In this document: positions 1 to 9,414 of the stretch, one piece after another | How the letters are laid out: every line of letters begins with the position of its first letter | How positions within the stretch are numbered: position 1 is the stretch's first letter | Source of the DNA: Candidatus Thiodiazotropha sp. (ex Monitilora ramsayi) | GTDB lineage: Bacteria; Pseudomonadota; Gammaproteobacteria; Chromatiales; Chromatiaceae | Length of the DNA: 64,000 nt | Reading direction: 5' to 3' | Assembly (NCBI GenBank): GCA_025655595.1 | Contig: JAHXIO010000006.1 | Coordinates: 496,001-560,000, forward strand | Program-made: the position numbers and the translations under genes | The notes under the pieces: model-generated | Told to the model about the DNA's origin: nothing | The model's input: the letters and a program-made list of their open reading frames with translations, nothing else | Database searches by the model: none

Positions 1-41
1 CCTTCCTGAAAGAATCGGACGATGGGATCGATGAGCTCCAT
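1..41 (-). CDS. Partial ExbB/TolQ/MotA-type proton channel, first 13 codons
   Basis: Only the 5' end is in the window. Reading leftwards from an ATG at 41, the first residues are MELIDPIVRFFQE, which resembles the N-terminus of ExbB/TolQ-type proteins. A GGAG Shine-Dalgarno lies six bases before the ATG. The gene follows the small exported-protein gene at 132-407 on the same strand. ExbB/ExbD/TonB genes next to TPR lipoproteins are a known arrangement, so the partial gene suggests that the whole minus-strand block to 6235 belongs to a TonB-dependent or proton-motive-force-driven envelope operon. The family call rests on 13 residues and the context. Confidence 0.5.
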   Translation of the reverse strand, partial: MELIDPIVRFFQE

Positions 42-131
42 GGGGTTCTCCGTTGTTAAAACCTAAATAATGATTGATCAGTTTCGGGCTCAGCCGCGTT
101 TGTTGCGGATCGGCAGCGTAGCCCGGATTCT

Positions 132-407
132 TTACGGTTTTTCGCCAAATGTCTGGTACCAATCGACACGTCTGCGAAATACATCACGGTCCAGGGGAGT
201 CAACAGCTCCTCCATGGTGGTCATTTCCGGCGGCATCATCCCGGTCAGGCGCTTGGCAGAGCGCCAGGGCACCACGTAGAGCACGTTGGGAGACTCCTTG
301 TTGCCGAAAATGGCGGCGCCTTCCATATCGAGACGCTGCTCCGCCATACTCGCCGATGTCAGCATCAGCAGTGTCAGGGCGCAGAATTTCTTAATCTTGA
401 ATGGCAT
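132..407 (-). CDS. Small exported protein of a TPR/ExbB-type operon, function unknown
   Basis: This 91-residue product starts with a clear signal peptide (Lys-rich start, hydrophobic ALTLLMLTSA, cleavage near SMA|EQ). The mature part of about 70 residues is charged and soluble-looking, with no membrane segment or cysteine. I do not recognise a family. It lies 19 bases downstream of the 202-residue TPR lipoprotein gene and 90 bases before the ExbB-like start, all on the same strand, so it is probably co-transcribed with them. A periplasmic accessory role in the energised complex is an inference from position only. Confidence 0.6.
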   Translation of the reverse strand: MPFKIKKFCALTLLMLTSASMAEQRLDMEGAAIFGNKESPNVLYVVPWRSAKRLTGMMPPEMTTMEELLTPLDRDVFRRRVDWYQTFGEKP

Positions 408-426
408 CTCAAAATATACCTTTAGG

Positions 427-1035
427 TTATTTGGCGGCCTTCACACGACGTTCCAGATCGATGATCCAGCCTTCAATCTCCCGGTCTTCCGTTTCGGCCA
501 GCTTTTGGCAGACGCGGTAGTGTTCCAATGCCTGTTCCGGTTTCGCCAGATAGAGGTCGTAAAGGATACCGAGGTTACGATGCGCCAGCCGGTAGACGGG
601 TTCGACCTCGAGCGCCGTCTGATAGGCCTGTTCCGCCTCCTGAAAGCGCCCCTGTAGTCTTAATACCAGCCCGAGTTGGTTGTGAGCTTCGGCGCTCTGC
701 GGATTGCTCTTGATGGCGTTGCGAAACGACTGTTCGGCTGCCGCAGGGTCGTTCTCCTTCAACTGGATGATGCCAAGATTGGTCTGTGGACCGGCTAATT
801 CGGGGTTCTTTTCCGCAAGTTGTTCAAATTGTCGCTTTGCCCGTTCTGTCTTGCCTTCCCGCATCGATTTCAAAGCGGCTGCATAATCCTGTTCCAGGGC
901 GGAGGTGATCTTTTTTTGCGCTTCTTTCGTCTCTACGGTGGAGGCCTGTTCACCAGGTCGCTCCTGCATTGTGCTACAACCGCTGATCAGCAGGGTGATA
1001 GTAAGAATCAGACTGAGTGGTTTAATTGATGGCAT
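427..1035 (-). CDS. TPR-repeat lipoprotein (small)
   Basis: The start at 1035 is preferred over an upstream in-frame extension. It yields a lipoprotein signal, MPSIKPLSLILTITLLISGC, with Cys20 as the lipidation site, and it overlaps the end of the preceding gene by 14 bases, as expected for translational coupling. The 202-residue product has tetratricopeptide repeats over roughly residues 60-185, including the typical G-x-x-x-x-x-x-x-x-x-A-E-Q-A-Y patterns (AEAHNQLGLVLRLQGRFQEA). TPR proteins of this size are scaffolds; PilF/NlpI-like proteins look similar. Its place between a 941-residue TPR lipoprotein and an ExbB-like gene suggests a periplasmic or inner-leaflet outer-membrane scaffold in the same complex. 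Confidence 0.8.
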   Translation of the reverse strand: MPSIKPLSLILTITLLISGCSTMQERPGEQASTVETKEAQKKITSALEQDYAAALKSMREGKTERAKRQFEQLAEKNPELAGPQTNLGIIQLKENDPAAAEQSFRNAIKSNPQSAEAHNQLGLVLRLQGRFQEAEQAYQTALEVEPVYRLAHRNLGILYDLYLAKPEQALEHYRVCQKLAETEDREIEGWIIDLERRVKAAK

Positions 1036-3847
1036 CGACCCACTCCTCGCTTTGCTCTTTTTTGGCATAGCGTGCCGGTTGCAGTTTTGCCAGTGCTTTG
1101 AAACTCTTCTTGATCCACTCGTCATAGATACCGGAAGCGGTATGTTTGATATTGGATTCATAGATGGCGATGGCCTTGTCCTCGAAAGGATAGGCCTGCT
1201 CTTCCAGAAGTATCTCGTACTGCTCCAACTCCTCCTCATTGAGACCTTTGGGGCGTTCAGAGTCCAGCAGGGCTGCGCCAAACTGTTGATAGATTTCACC
1301 GATATGGTAAGTGGCGGCGGTGGAGACTTCGGCCACACCATATTCGGCGGCTTGTTTGTAAGCGGTAATGGCGCTCTGCATCTGCGTTTTCTTACGTTTC
1401 AGATTCTTTTCCAGTGGCGCCTTCAATGCGATGCGATTGAAGAGTTCGTGATCGGGACGGGCCAGACGGAGAGAGGCGTGAGCGGCGAGATATCGCGTAC
1501 GGTCGCTACGCAGCTTGCCGGCGCCGGCATCGGCCTCGACGATCTGTTTCAGCCAATGGTCGCGCTGTTTCGGATTGCCCTGTTGTTCATACAAGTCGAC
1601 CAGCTTCTGTCTTGCTTCTATTGATTGGTCTATCGGGGTAGGGAAGGCTTTTACATAGCGGCTATAGGCGTTGATGGCTTCGGGGACCCGGCCCGCCTTT
1701 TCGTATAGCTCCGCGGACTGCCAGCCTGCTGCCTGCCTCAATTCTGGTGTCGAACCCTGTTCAGAGATAGTGGATAACTCAGCCGCCGCTTTTAAGGGTT
1801 GCTTCGTCTCAAGATAGGCGGTGGCGAGTTTATTATTGACCTCGGCGATCAGCTCGTTATCGGGGTAACGCTTGCGGAAAGACTCGAGAATGGCGACAGA
1901 GCCGTCCCAGTCGCCGCCGGCGATGAGACTTGCGGCCGCGTCGTACTCGGCAGTGGCGCGTATCGATGCCTTCGGTACCAGGGTGGCAATACGCAGGAAC
2001 TGCCTGGCAGCCCCTGGGTTATCCCCCTGCTCACGTAGTGAAGCGCCCTGTTGGTAGATACTGGCTGCCAGTTTTTCTTCCAGAGGGGGACGCTGCTCAT
2101 CCCGTTTCGGCATGAGTGCGAGGGCCTGCTGATAGCCGGTCTCGGCTGCGGCGAAGTCCTGTTGCTCGAATGCTGCGTGGGCAGCCACAATCCAGGCGGT
2201 GCTTAGCAGCGCTTTTTTGGCTGGAGGATCCAGATTCACCACTTGCAGGGCTGCTCCGCGTGCCCTGCCAAAATCGTTCATTTCTAGCAGCCGCTCTGCC
2301 GCCTGGGTTAGGACTTGGGCCATGCGCGGGTCATTGGGAAACACGGAGCTGAATCGCAGAGCGCTTTCCACAGAGCGTTTACGCCAAGCTGCTCGTGCTT
2401 CCTTGGGAAGCCGTTTCTCTTCGGCATCATAGGCAAGTAGCGCTGCATAACCGGCTTCGGCACGTTTATCGTGTTTAGGGAGCTTGTAGGCGCTCTCTTC
2501 ATAGGCTACCACCGCCTCGGGATATTGCTGCAGTTCGAACAACAGCTCCGCCAGGAGGAAACTGATACTGCCGGCGGTCGGGTCTTCCGGGAAAGAGTCG
2601 AGATAGAGCCGGTACCAGCGTGCAGCTTCGCGGCCCTCCCGGGCCTGAACCGTAGCCGCCTCTTTGGTCTTCAGCTTGGCACTCTGCTGTGCCAGTGCAT
2701 GGTGATATTCTGCGAGTTCCTTGAGGTAGAGACGCAGCTGGCCGTTGAGCCAGTTTCGATCGGCCTCATTCAATTGCTGCCGGTATTCACTATGTACCGC
2801 ATAGCGCTGGGTAAACGATTTCTTGCTCTCCAGTGCCTGCGTGGAAAAACCGTTCTTGGTGTAGATGTCCACCACCTTGACCGCAAGCCTGGGGGATTGG
2901 GGATGTACCGGGTTGAAGTCGACAAAAGCCAGGTAGGCATCTGCAGCATCCTGGATTCTCTCCTGTTTCAGGTAGAGGTCGCCCAGGCCCTGATAGACCA
3001 GGTACTCATAGTTTCGATGACCTTTTTGATCGAAGTAGCTGCTGATGCGTCGGGTGCCGCCCAGCTCGGAAAAGGTCAGACTGATGATGCGCAGGGTTTC
3101 GTTCAATAATGCCTGATCGGCAGGCGAGAGTTCCGATAGATTGATCTGCGGGGTCTCTCCCAGTTTACGGTCGAGCAGCAGTGTGAAGGAGTCAAGCCCC
3201 TGTTCGATGTTTTGGCGTTTGAAACGTGACCAACCATGTTTCAACAATGCACGGTCGTAGTAGGGGGAGTCATCCCGCTGTGCGAGGATCGCAGCGTAGG
3301 CATTTTCAGCCTGATCGAAGCGTTGCTGGACGAAAAAGCGTTCACCTCTGCGAAACTGGGCTTCCTGCCAATGCTGGCTGTCAGGGTGTTTAGCCACCAG
3401 CTCATCGAGGGCGGCCATCATCTTGTCCAGGTCACCCTGTAGTTCATTGGCTCTCGCCAATTGATAGAGCACCAGGTCACGCGACGGGTAGTTCGGTTCT
3501 TTCTCTAACAGTTGCTCGTACAGCTGGATTGATTTATCCAGCTCTGCAGCGCTGGCATTGACGGTCTCTTCGGATTGCAGGAGCTGCGTCTCGCTCTGCT
3601 CTAGTTGGAGATCGGCGAGACGGCGGGTTGCTTCGCTGCTGAGACGTCGGTCGGGATTGAGCTTCAACAGGGCCTGATAGTTCTCTATCACTTCCTCCCG
3701 GTCAGTTGCCGAGAGCTGTTTTTTCTCGATGACGATCTCTCTCTTTTCCAGATTGGCCAAAGTCGGCTCATCGGAATCACTACCCATAAAGGTGGCACAA
3801 CCGCTCACCAGGGATGTCGTGAGTGCCAGTGAAAGCGTGCGTTTCAT
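1022..3847 (-). CDS. Large TPR-repeat outer-membrane lipoprotein
   Basis: The product has 941 residues and a lipoprotein signal (MKRTLSLALTTSLVSGC, Cys17). The rest is alpha-helical repeat, with many TPR-type motifs from about residue 45 to 900, such as ARANELQGDLDKMMAALDEL and AYAAILAQ. There is no transmembrane segment after the signal. It overlaps the upstream gene by the ATGA tetranucleotide at 3844-3847 and the downstream TPR gene by 14 bases, so these genes are one operon. Similar very large TPR lipoproteins occur beside ExbB/ExbD/TonB genes in Gammaproteobacteria and beside gliding-motor genes in Myxococcus. The family and location are well supported; the function is not known. Confidence 0.82.
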   Translation of the reverse strand: MKRTLSLALTTSLVSGCATFMGSDSDEPTLANLEKREIVIEKKQLSATDREEVIENYQALLKLNPDRRLSSEATRRLADLQLEQSETQLLQSEETVNASAAELDKSIQLYEQLLEKEPNYPSRDLVLYQLARANELQGDLDKMMAALDELVAKHPDSQHWQEAQFRRGERFFVQQRFDQAENAYAAILAQRDDSPYYDRALLKHGWSRFKRQNIEQGLDSFTLLLDRKLGETPQINLSELSPADQALLNETLRIISLTFSELGGTRRISSYFDQKGHRNYEYLVYQGLGDLYLKQERIQDAADAYLAFVDFNPVHPQSPRLAVKVVDIYTKNGFSTQALESKKSFTQRYAVHSEYRQQLNEADRNWLNGQLRLYLKELAEYHHALAQQSAKLKTKEAATVQAREGREAARWYRLYLDSFPEDPTAGSISFLLAELLFELQQYPEAVVAYEESAYKLPKHDKRAEAGYAALLAYDAEEKRLPKEARAAWRKRSVESALRFSSVFPNDPRMAQVLTQAAERLLEMNDFGRARGAALQVVNLDPPAKKALLSTAWIVAAHAAFEQQDFAAAETGYQQALALMPKRDEQRPPLEEKLAASIYQQGASLREQGDNPGAARQFLRIATLVPKASIRATAEYDAAASLIAGGDWDGSVAILESFRKRYPDNELIAEVNNKLATAYLETKQPLKAAAELSTISEQGSTPELRQAAGWQSAELYEKAGRVPEAINAYSRYVKAFPTPIDQSIEARQKLVDLYEQQGNPKQRDHWLKQIVEADAGAGKLRSDRTRYLAAHASLRLARPDHELFNRIALKAPLEKNLKRKKTQMQSAITAYKQAAEYGVAEVSTAATYHIGEIYQQFGAALLDSERPKGLNEEELEQYEILLEEQAYPFEDKAIAIYESNIKHTASGIYDEWIKKSFKALAKLQPARYAKKEQSEEWVDAIN

Positions 3848-5700
3848 GGCTTCGACCCTTCCTCAACTGTTTCACTGCTGCTGTCGAGCAGGCTGGCGAC
3901 GCCGAATCTGGCCTGGATCAGATAGTCGTGCAACAGGGTCTTGCGCTCTTCGAGAACATTGGCTGCCATCTGTTGCAGCATCTCACCCTCAATACTGCGC
4001 AGTTGAGCGACTCTTTTAATCAGTGAGGGTATCTCCTTTTTCAACTGTTCTATCCGTCGGGAGAAAGCCTTGAAGCGTCCCTTGGTCTGCTCCCTGGCGA
4101 GGGTCAGATCAGCAATCAGTTTGCGTGTTTTATCCAGGTTCAGATCGAGATCGCGCATCTGCTTTTTCAGTGTCCAGATGCGGGCGGGGTGTTCAGTGAC
4201 TGTACGCCAGATGAGGATACCCTCCATGAGTCTGGCGCCCTCTTGTTGACTGGCGAGTCTACCGTCACGATTGTGTTTCCCGATCAGGCCCTCAATTTTA
4301 TCCAGTCGCTTTAGCCAGCTCTTTTCATCATCCGTGGTCAACATGAATGGGGGCTCTTCCGGAGAGGCTGCTCTTTCATACAGGGCCTGTAATTCATCCC
4401 GCTCCTTTTCCAGCTGCGCGACCGCATCGCCTTCGAGAAAGGCGTCGACTTTCTTCTGCTGCTTGGCATAGGCCGCGATTCGTACCTCCAGCATGCTTTG
4501 ATAGGAGGCGATCTTCTCCTGCCACTGGTGCAGATTACGCTCCATCAGGCGTAGGTCCCTGTAGTCCTGAAGTCGCTCCTGAAATTCATTCTTCGATAGC
4601 AGGATGGGAAGCTGGGAACGCAACACTGCCTCATCTTGTGTGATGGCTTCGGTGGGGTTCTCCACATCAAGCAGATTATCCGGAAAGCGGCTTTGTTGAA
4701 TGTTGGCCAGAGCCTGATCCAACTCTCCGATGGAGCTGTTGAAGCGGGCAATGGCGTCCCTGTAGCCCTGCAGGGATTGTTGATCGGCTTCCAGTAAGGC
4801 GAGAGCATAAGGAATGGCAAGCTGAACTTCGAGCACCGCGGTTTCGTCACTTGTGCGTTCGGCAAGCATTTGCCAGGGCACCAGTGCCTGTTTCGGCTGG
4901 TTTAACTGAAGTGACGCCCAGCCTGCACCCAACAGGGCCTGATTGCTTGAGGGACCGTGCAGCCTGACTTTTTGCAGTACCTCGAGTGCAGGCTCAGGTT
5001 GTTTGGATTCCAGCATCAGGTAGCCTAGGAGCAGATTGGCCCGGTCCCGTATGGCTTTCATCTCCTCGCTCTCTGCAGATCGGCTGCCGATCTCTCTGAG
5101 CAGATCGAACCCCTTTGACTCCTCTCCTTGGCGCAAGTGGGCAATGGCCTGATTGAATTCACCATAGAGGGACCACTCAGTCTGGCCTGAGAGCTTTGGC
5201 AGTGTTTCGAGCGCCTGGGAGTTCTTCCCGTCAAGCAGTTGGATCAGTCCAAGAAGGTTGAGGCTTTCGTCGTATTCCAACGGCTTCAGAGCGGTGCCGA
5301 CCTTTGAAATAGCCTTGTTCGCTGCCTGCCTGTCGTTACGTTTATGGCGCGATTTGGCCAGATGCAACCAGGCCCGGCTCTGTAGTTCGGGAGAGGCGGA
5401 CTGTTCCAACACACGTTGAAAAATGGTCTCAGCCGTGTCAGGCATACCGTATGCCAGATAGAGTCCGCCCAGCAGCAGTTCGGGTTCATCCTCGTAGGCC
5501 TTCATCAGGCCCTGCTTTCGGGCCGAGAGCAGGCGTACGATGGCCTGGAAATAGTTTTCCTGATAGAGCTGGTAGAGCGCTTCACCGTAGTGGAGGTCGC
5601 GCAACTCGCCGGGTTCCGCCGTTTTGACTGCGGACTGTGCAGCCATGGGCAGGAAGAGGGGAAACGTCAGCAGAATGAGAGAGAACAGACTGGATCGCAA
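3844..5700 (-). CDS. Exported helical-repeat/coiled-coil protein, function unknown
   Basis: The reading frame is open from an ATG at 5748, but a TTG at 5700 is the better start. It lies four bases after the preceding stop, has a GGGAG site seven bases upstream, and gives a clean signal peptide (MRSSLFSLILLTFPLFLPMA, cleavage near AQSA|V). The product is then 618 residues. The first half has TPR-like helical repeats (GEALYQLYQENYFQAIVRL; TLPKLSGQTEWSLYGEFNQA). The second half is rich in Glu, Lys, Gln and Arg and looks like coiled coil (QWQEKIASYQSML; RKLIADLTLAREQTKGRF). It overlaps the next gene by ATGA. It is probably a long periplasmic scaffold or tether of the energised operon. Confidence 0.75.
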   Translation of the reverse strand: MRSSLFSLILLTFPLFLPMAAQSAVKTAEPGELRDLHYGEALYQLYQENYFQAIVRLLSARKQGLMKAYEDEPELLLGGLYLAYGMPDTAETIFQRVLEQSASPELQSRAWLHLAKSRHKRNDRQAANKAISKVGTALKPLEYDESLNLLGLIQLLDGKNSQALETLPKLSGQTEWSLYGEFNQAIAHLRQGEESKGFDLLREIGSRSAESEEMKAIRDRANLLLGYLMLESKQPEPALEVLQKVRLHGPSSNQALLGAGWASLQLNQPKQALVPWQMLAERTSDETAVLEVQLAIPYALALLEADQQSLQGYRDAIARFNSSIGELDQALANIQQSRFPDNLLDVENPTEAITQDEAVLRSQLPILLSKNEFQERLQDYRDLRLMERNLHQWQEKIASYQSMLEVRIAAYAKQQKKVDAFLEGDAVAQLEKERDELQALYERAASPEEPPFMLTTDDEKSWLKRLDKIEGLIGKHNRDGRLASQQEGARLMEGILIWRTVTEHPARIWTLKKQMRDLDLNLDKTRKLIADLTLAREQTKGRFKAFSRRIEQLKKEIPSLIKRVAQLRSIEGEMLQQMAANVLEERKTLLHDYLIQARFGVASLLDSSSETVEEGSKP

Positions 5701-5704
5701 GGGA

Positions 5705-6235
5705 TCACTCCCATTCCCGGACCTCAAAGTCCGGCTGCTGCATGGCAATACTGTCGACGATCTTCAATTCCAGATATTTCGGGCCAATGCCCTTGGCAAA
5801 GGTGACGGTGGCGCCCCGTTTGTAGTCTCTGCCTTTGGGCCCCACGCCGGTGAAGAATGCTACCAATTCATGCTCCCCCGACTTCAAATTACCCAGGTAG
5901 AGGCGCTGTACGCCTCCCCTACGAAGCGCCATGACTTCGCGCTCGGTATAGAGGTGGTTGGTCAGCTCTTTTCCGTCAATTTGCAACTGTACCGCGTCGA
6001 GTTTGAAATATTTTCCGATATCCATGGAGAGGAATACCGAGACCTGGGTGTTGCCAGGAAATAGCAGCTCCTCTTCCAGTATGAAGAGCTCGCGGTTGAG
6101 CTCGAGAACCGATTTTTTAAGGTCCTGGACCTGCTGGTCCAGGGCTTTACCCTGATCAGTGGCTGGCTCCGCCCAGGCAGTGGACATGACCAGATAGAGA
6201 ATGATGGAAAAAAAGGTGCGTATGAAGGTCTTCAA
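5705..6235 (-). CDS. Periplasmic protein at the head of the TPR/ExbB-type operon
   Basis: The frame opens at TTG 6250, but TTG 6235 has a GGAAG site eight bases upstream and gives a signal peptide starting MKTFIRTFFSIILYLVM with cleavage after TAWA. The mature protein of about 150 residues starts with a short coiled-coil stretch (QVQDLKKSVLELNRELF). It continues with a beta-rich part containing repeated Gly turns (GGVQRLYLGNLKSGEHELVAFFTGVGP). Homologues in TonB/ExbB/TPR operons have often been mislabelled as AraC regulators, but there is no helix-turn-helix here. It is the first gene of the operon, and its stop is only four bases from the next start. Both start choices use TTG, so the N-terminus is uncertain. 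Confidence 0.65.
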   Translation of the reverse strand: MKTFIRTFFSIILYLVMSTAWAEPATDQGKALDQQVQDLKKSVLELNRELFILEEELLFPGNTQVSVFLSMDIGKYFKLDAVQLQIDGKELTNHLYTEREVMALRRGGVQRLYLGNLKSGEHELVAFFTGVGPKGRDYKRGATVTFAKGIGPKYLELKIVDSIAMQQPDFEVREWE

Positions 6236-6250
6236 GATGCTGGCTTCCAA

Positions 6251-6736
6251 AATTTATAAGAGCTCGACTCTGAGCCCATAAATCTATATGAATTAGGACG
6301 TTGCGTTTGCGATCATAGTCACAGCTTGGCGTGGAGTTTTGGTGTTCTATTCCCAAACGGCTAAATCATAGCGGAAGTAGATTCCTATCGCTACGGAATG
6401 CGTATCTCCAGGCTCCTGATTTGGTGCAAATAAACGATGAACTGGGAATAGCGGCTGTTGTCGTATTAGCAGCAAAGTAAGGGTCATACGGCCCATCGTG
6501 GGCTAATGGGGGCCTGTTTCGCAGGTCAATGTAGACAGTGGCACCAGATTTTCTATCCGGCTGAATGAAATGGCCTTGGTAGAGACGCACACATTGGTTT
6601 AGTTAAGTCACGACCGGTCTTCAGTGAGTTGCTCCTATATATCCTGTTGTTTTTATATGCATTATTGGTTTGGCTTGGTAAGCTCTTTTGTCATGTGGGT
6701 CAGTGATTGTTTTACCTTCGATTGGGGAGAAAGGTT
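6251..6736. other. Intergenic region, about 490 bp, between divergent genes
   Basis: This gap separates the minus-strand TPR operon from the plus-strand DUF3187 gene, so it must hold promoters for both. I could not place convincing -35/-10 pairs. A 74-codon minus-strand frame at 6366-6590 has no Shine-Dalgarno, no signal peptide and no recognisable domain. It could be a decayed gene fragment. No tRNA, strong hairpin or long repeat is visible. Confidence 0.4.
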
Positions 6737-7744
6737 GTGGTAGGGAGAAAAGCTTGGGTATGTCTCCTTGCCCTGTTTACCGGAGTCATCTCAGCCGATG
6801 AATCCTTGCCCTCTGTAGCGACTGCTCCATTTGCGGTTTCGAACACAAACCCTTTCATCCTCATTCATGGTCTGCCGGCTATGGAGGAAGCATTGGTGCT
6901 TGGGGCAGGCAGTACCAGTTTTCAATTTCAGCTCGACATCACCAACAACTCTAAATCCTCCTTATCGGGAAATGAGTCTGTCACCCTGGATGGAGAGACC
7001 TATCGGGCCCGCTTGATCTGGAAACGCGGTTTGGGCAATGGCTGGCAGGTAGGTGCGGAGCTGCCATTAATCTCTCATCGGAATGGTGTGATGGATAATT
7101 TCATCGAAAGTTGGCACGATCTGTTCGGTCTCTCCAACAGTGACCGTGATCCGGGGCCGAAGAACCGACTCTTATATCGCTATGAGAGAGATGGATCGAC
7201 GCTTACTGAGCTCTCTGACGGTACCAGTGGATTGGGGGATCTCAGGCTGCTTGCCTCGAAGCAGCTCAGCCAGTCAGCATCGGGCAATGTGATGACACTC
7301 CATACTGAACTGAAATTACCGACAGGAGAGGCGGACAGGCTGCGTGGTAGCGGGGCCGCCGATCTTGCCGTCTGGGTGAGCGGTGCTGTACCTGCCTTGT
7401 GGCCTGAACAGAAACTGGGCGGTTACGCACAGGCTGGGTTACTGGTGATGGGGGAGGCCGACGTACTCCCGGCCCTGCAGCGTGACTTGGTTTGGTTTGC
7501 CGGATTCGGTTTCCACTGGGAAGCTTTGGATTGGTTGGTTCTGAAGTGTCAGGTAGATCTGCATGATGCCTTCTACCGAAGCGATCTGGATCAGCTGGGG
7601 AGCCGCTCCTCGCTGTTAACTGTGGGCGGCGCCATCCCGATGGATCAGGGTCGTAGTGCGATCGACCTGGCCATCGGAGAGAATCTTGCCACAGACACTA
7701 CCCCCGATTTCATGATCAATCTGGCCTACCGGAAGCATTTCTAG
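6737..7744 (+). CDS. DUF3187 family outer-membrane protein
   Basis: The frame is open from a TTG at 6707. GTG 6737 is preferred because it has a GGAG site seven bases upstream and directly yields a signal peptide, MVGRKAWVCLLALFTGVISA, cleaved before DES. The mature protein of about 315 residues has alternating hydrophobic/polar beta strands and ends in an aromatic residue (NLAYRKHF), typical of an outer-membrane beta barrel. The sequence (NPFILIHGLP; GLGNGWQVGAELPLISHRNG; HTELKLPTGEAD) matches my memory of DUF3187, a family of unknown function in marine Gammaproteobacteria. The gene is monocistronic and converges with the DUF1501-like gene. Confidence 0.75.
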   Translation: MVGRKAWVCLLALFTGVISADESLPSVATAPFAVSNTNPFILIHGLPAMEEALVLGAGSTSFQFQLDITNNSKSSLSGNESVTLDGETYRARLIWKRGLGNGWQVGAELPLISHRNGVMDNFIESWHDLFGLSNSDRDPGPKNRLLYRYERDGSTLTELSDGTSGLGDLRLLASKQLSQSASGNVMTLHTELKLPTGEADRLRGSGAADLAVWVSGAVPALWPEQKLGGYAQAGLLVMGEADVLPALQRDLVWFAGFGFHWEALDWLVLKCQVDLHDAFYRSDLDQLGSRSSLLTVGGAIPMDQGRSAIDLAIGENLATDTTPDFMINLAYRKHF

Positions 7745-7814
7745 GGCCGCCACTAAACCCAATTTTCAGCCCCAAAGACCCTATGCTTAAAGTAAGGTCG
7801 GTCCTTGATGCCAA

Positions 7815-9377
7815 TTACTGGATCTGATTAAACACAGTCAGACTATCGAGCATGGCGCTGTTGCCGAGGCTGGTGCCGAACAGATTGGTGAACCTGCCTT
7901 GCTCACCATGCAGGGCCAGATAGTTGAGCGCTACCGTCTGCACCAATAGATTGACGTTGTTGGCCGCCGGGCTGGAGGCGTTGTTCACTGCCCCGTCCGC
8001 GCTGAAGGTGCCGATCTGCTGACGTAACAGGTCATCGTTGATCAGGGCTGGCTGACCGCCGGGATTATAGACAAGGAAGAAAGAGGCGGCAGTGGACTGG
8101 TTGTCACTGGTCCAAACCCCTTTGCCTCCGCCATCCGTCGAGTTATCCAGGGTGCCATTGCTGGAGACGGAACCGTCGCTGAAGACGTAGAGCATAAGCG
8201 GTGTGCCCCTGCGGGCGGCATACTCAAGACAGGCCCCCATGCATCGACCCGCACGTAAATCGCGGATTTCGCCAACCGCACGATCCCCGGTGTGATAATC
8301 ATAGCCGCCCATGGTGATGGTGCCGGCACCGGCATAGCCATTGATTACCAGTTTCATGACCGAGGCGGTCTTGCGGAACTCGGAATCGCCATCAAACTCA
8401 GTCTGACTGAAGATCGGTCCGATGATATCGGTATCCTGGGTGACATCGAGCTCTGCCGGATTACCGTAACGATCGACAAGATCGGCACTCTTTACATATC
8501 CGCAGCGAACCAACTCCTTGACCACCGCGTCGGTGGTGAGCCCTGTATCCACACTGGCCAGCTTCATGTCGGAGATACGCTGGATGGCCTCCATTACCGC
8601 CACTGCATCGGATTGATTAAGCAGCCCCACCAGCTTACCGGTGTCCACCAGGCCGGAAACATCGCTTGGGCGATCGACCTTGGTGGGGCGTACGGTGAGA
8701 TCAATCATGTCTGCGGGCGCGAGGGAGTTGCCGCCGGAATCGGAACTGCGGGATCCGATCAGGGTGAGAAGTTCTCCGTCCGCACCGCAACGGTTGATGG
8801 CGTACATGGGGTTATGAGGATTGTTGCCGGTATCGTTTTCCGAGCGGGCCGGGATAACGGCGCCGTTTGTCATACCCCATGCCGCGGGGTTGAATTTCTC
8901 TTTGATACCTCTGAGCATGGCGCTGTCGGAATGGAAGGCCAGACCGAGATCTGCATCGATAAAGTCGTTGAGGCCGGTATTCGGGTTTAGGATTGGTGGA
9001 ATCATATCGCCAGGCACACCCAAACGGCTGTAACCCGCCGTGGAGAGAAAATCCATTTGGCTGCCCTGGCCGACCAGGACGTTGGATCCGGCAATATTGG
9101 CGCCGCCCGCGAGGTCAAAGCAGATGAACGGAATTTTGCCGCCGCCCAGTGTGCTGATGTCGCAACGATCCGGCAGCTTCAGTGCCTGCAAGTCGGGTGA
9201 GAGTGCGGCGTAGGCCTCTCTGGGGTTGGCGAAAAGGCTGAAAAGAGAGGGGGCTGCGACGGTGGCCATACCTTTCATCAGTCCCTGTCGGATGAAATCC
9301 CGCCGGGTCATGGGGCGGGGGTGATCCGCATGGAGCAGCGGGGCGTCCGGCGAGAGGTTTTTCACTTTTCTGCGCAT
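7815..9377 (-). CDS. Tat-exported DUF1501-like protein
   Basis: This 520-residue protein has a twin-arginine signal at residues 23-60 (MTRRDFIRQGLMKG, then a hydrophobic stretch and cleavage near EAYA|A). It is therefore exported folded, perhaps with a metal or after complex assembly. The mature part resembles DUF1501, which is related to alkaline-phosphatase/sulfatase-fold proteins. There is a Gly/Ala-rich start (FICFDLAGGANIAGSNVLV) and a late GGYDYHTG...RAGRCMGACLEYAARRG region. The classical DUF1501 metal motifs are not obvious, so a divergent branch is likely. It is the last gene of the three-gene minus-strand arm, 37 bases after the LamG/haem gene. DUF1501 proteins typically accompany DUF1592/PSCyt-type cytochrome proteins, which fits this neighbourhood. 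Confidence 0.7.
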   Translation of the reverse strand: MRRKVKNLSPDAPLLHADHPRPMTRRDFIRQGLMKGMATVAAPSLFSLFANPREAYAALSPDLQALKLPDRCDISTLGGGKIPFICFDLAGGANIAGSNVLVGQGSQMDFLSTAGYSRLGVPGDMIPPILNPNTGLNDFIDADLGLAFHSDSAMLRGIKEKFNPAAWGMTNGAVIPARSENDTGNNPHNPMYAINRCGADGELLTLIGSRSSDSGGNSLAPADMIDLTVRPTKVDRPSDVSGLVDTGKLVGLLNQSDAVAVMEAIQRISDMKLASVDTGLTTDAVVKELVRCGYVKSADLVDRYGNPAELDVTQDTDIIGPIFSQTEFDGDSEFRKTASVMKLVINGYAGAGTITMGGYDYHTGDRAVGEIRDLRAGRCMGACLEYAARRGTPLMLYVFSDGSVSSNGTLDNSTDGGGKGVWTSDNQSTAASFFLVYNPGGQPALINDDLLRQQIGTFSADGAVNNASSPAANNVNLLVQTVALNYLALHGEQGRFTNLFGTSLGNSAMLDSLTVFNQIQ

Positions 9378-9414
9378 AATCTTTTTTCCGTCTTAATGTA
9401 ATCCCAGGAGCCCG

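Noticed and set aside
6366-6590. A 74-codon minus-strand frame in the gap before the DUF3187 gene
   Set aside because: It has no Shine-Dalgarno, no signal and no recognised family. It could be a decayed gene but the sequence gives no support.
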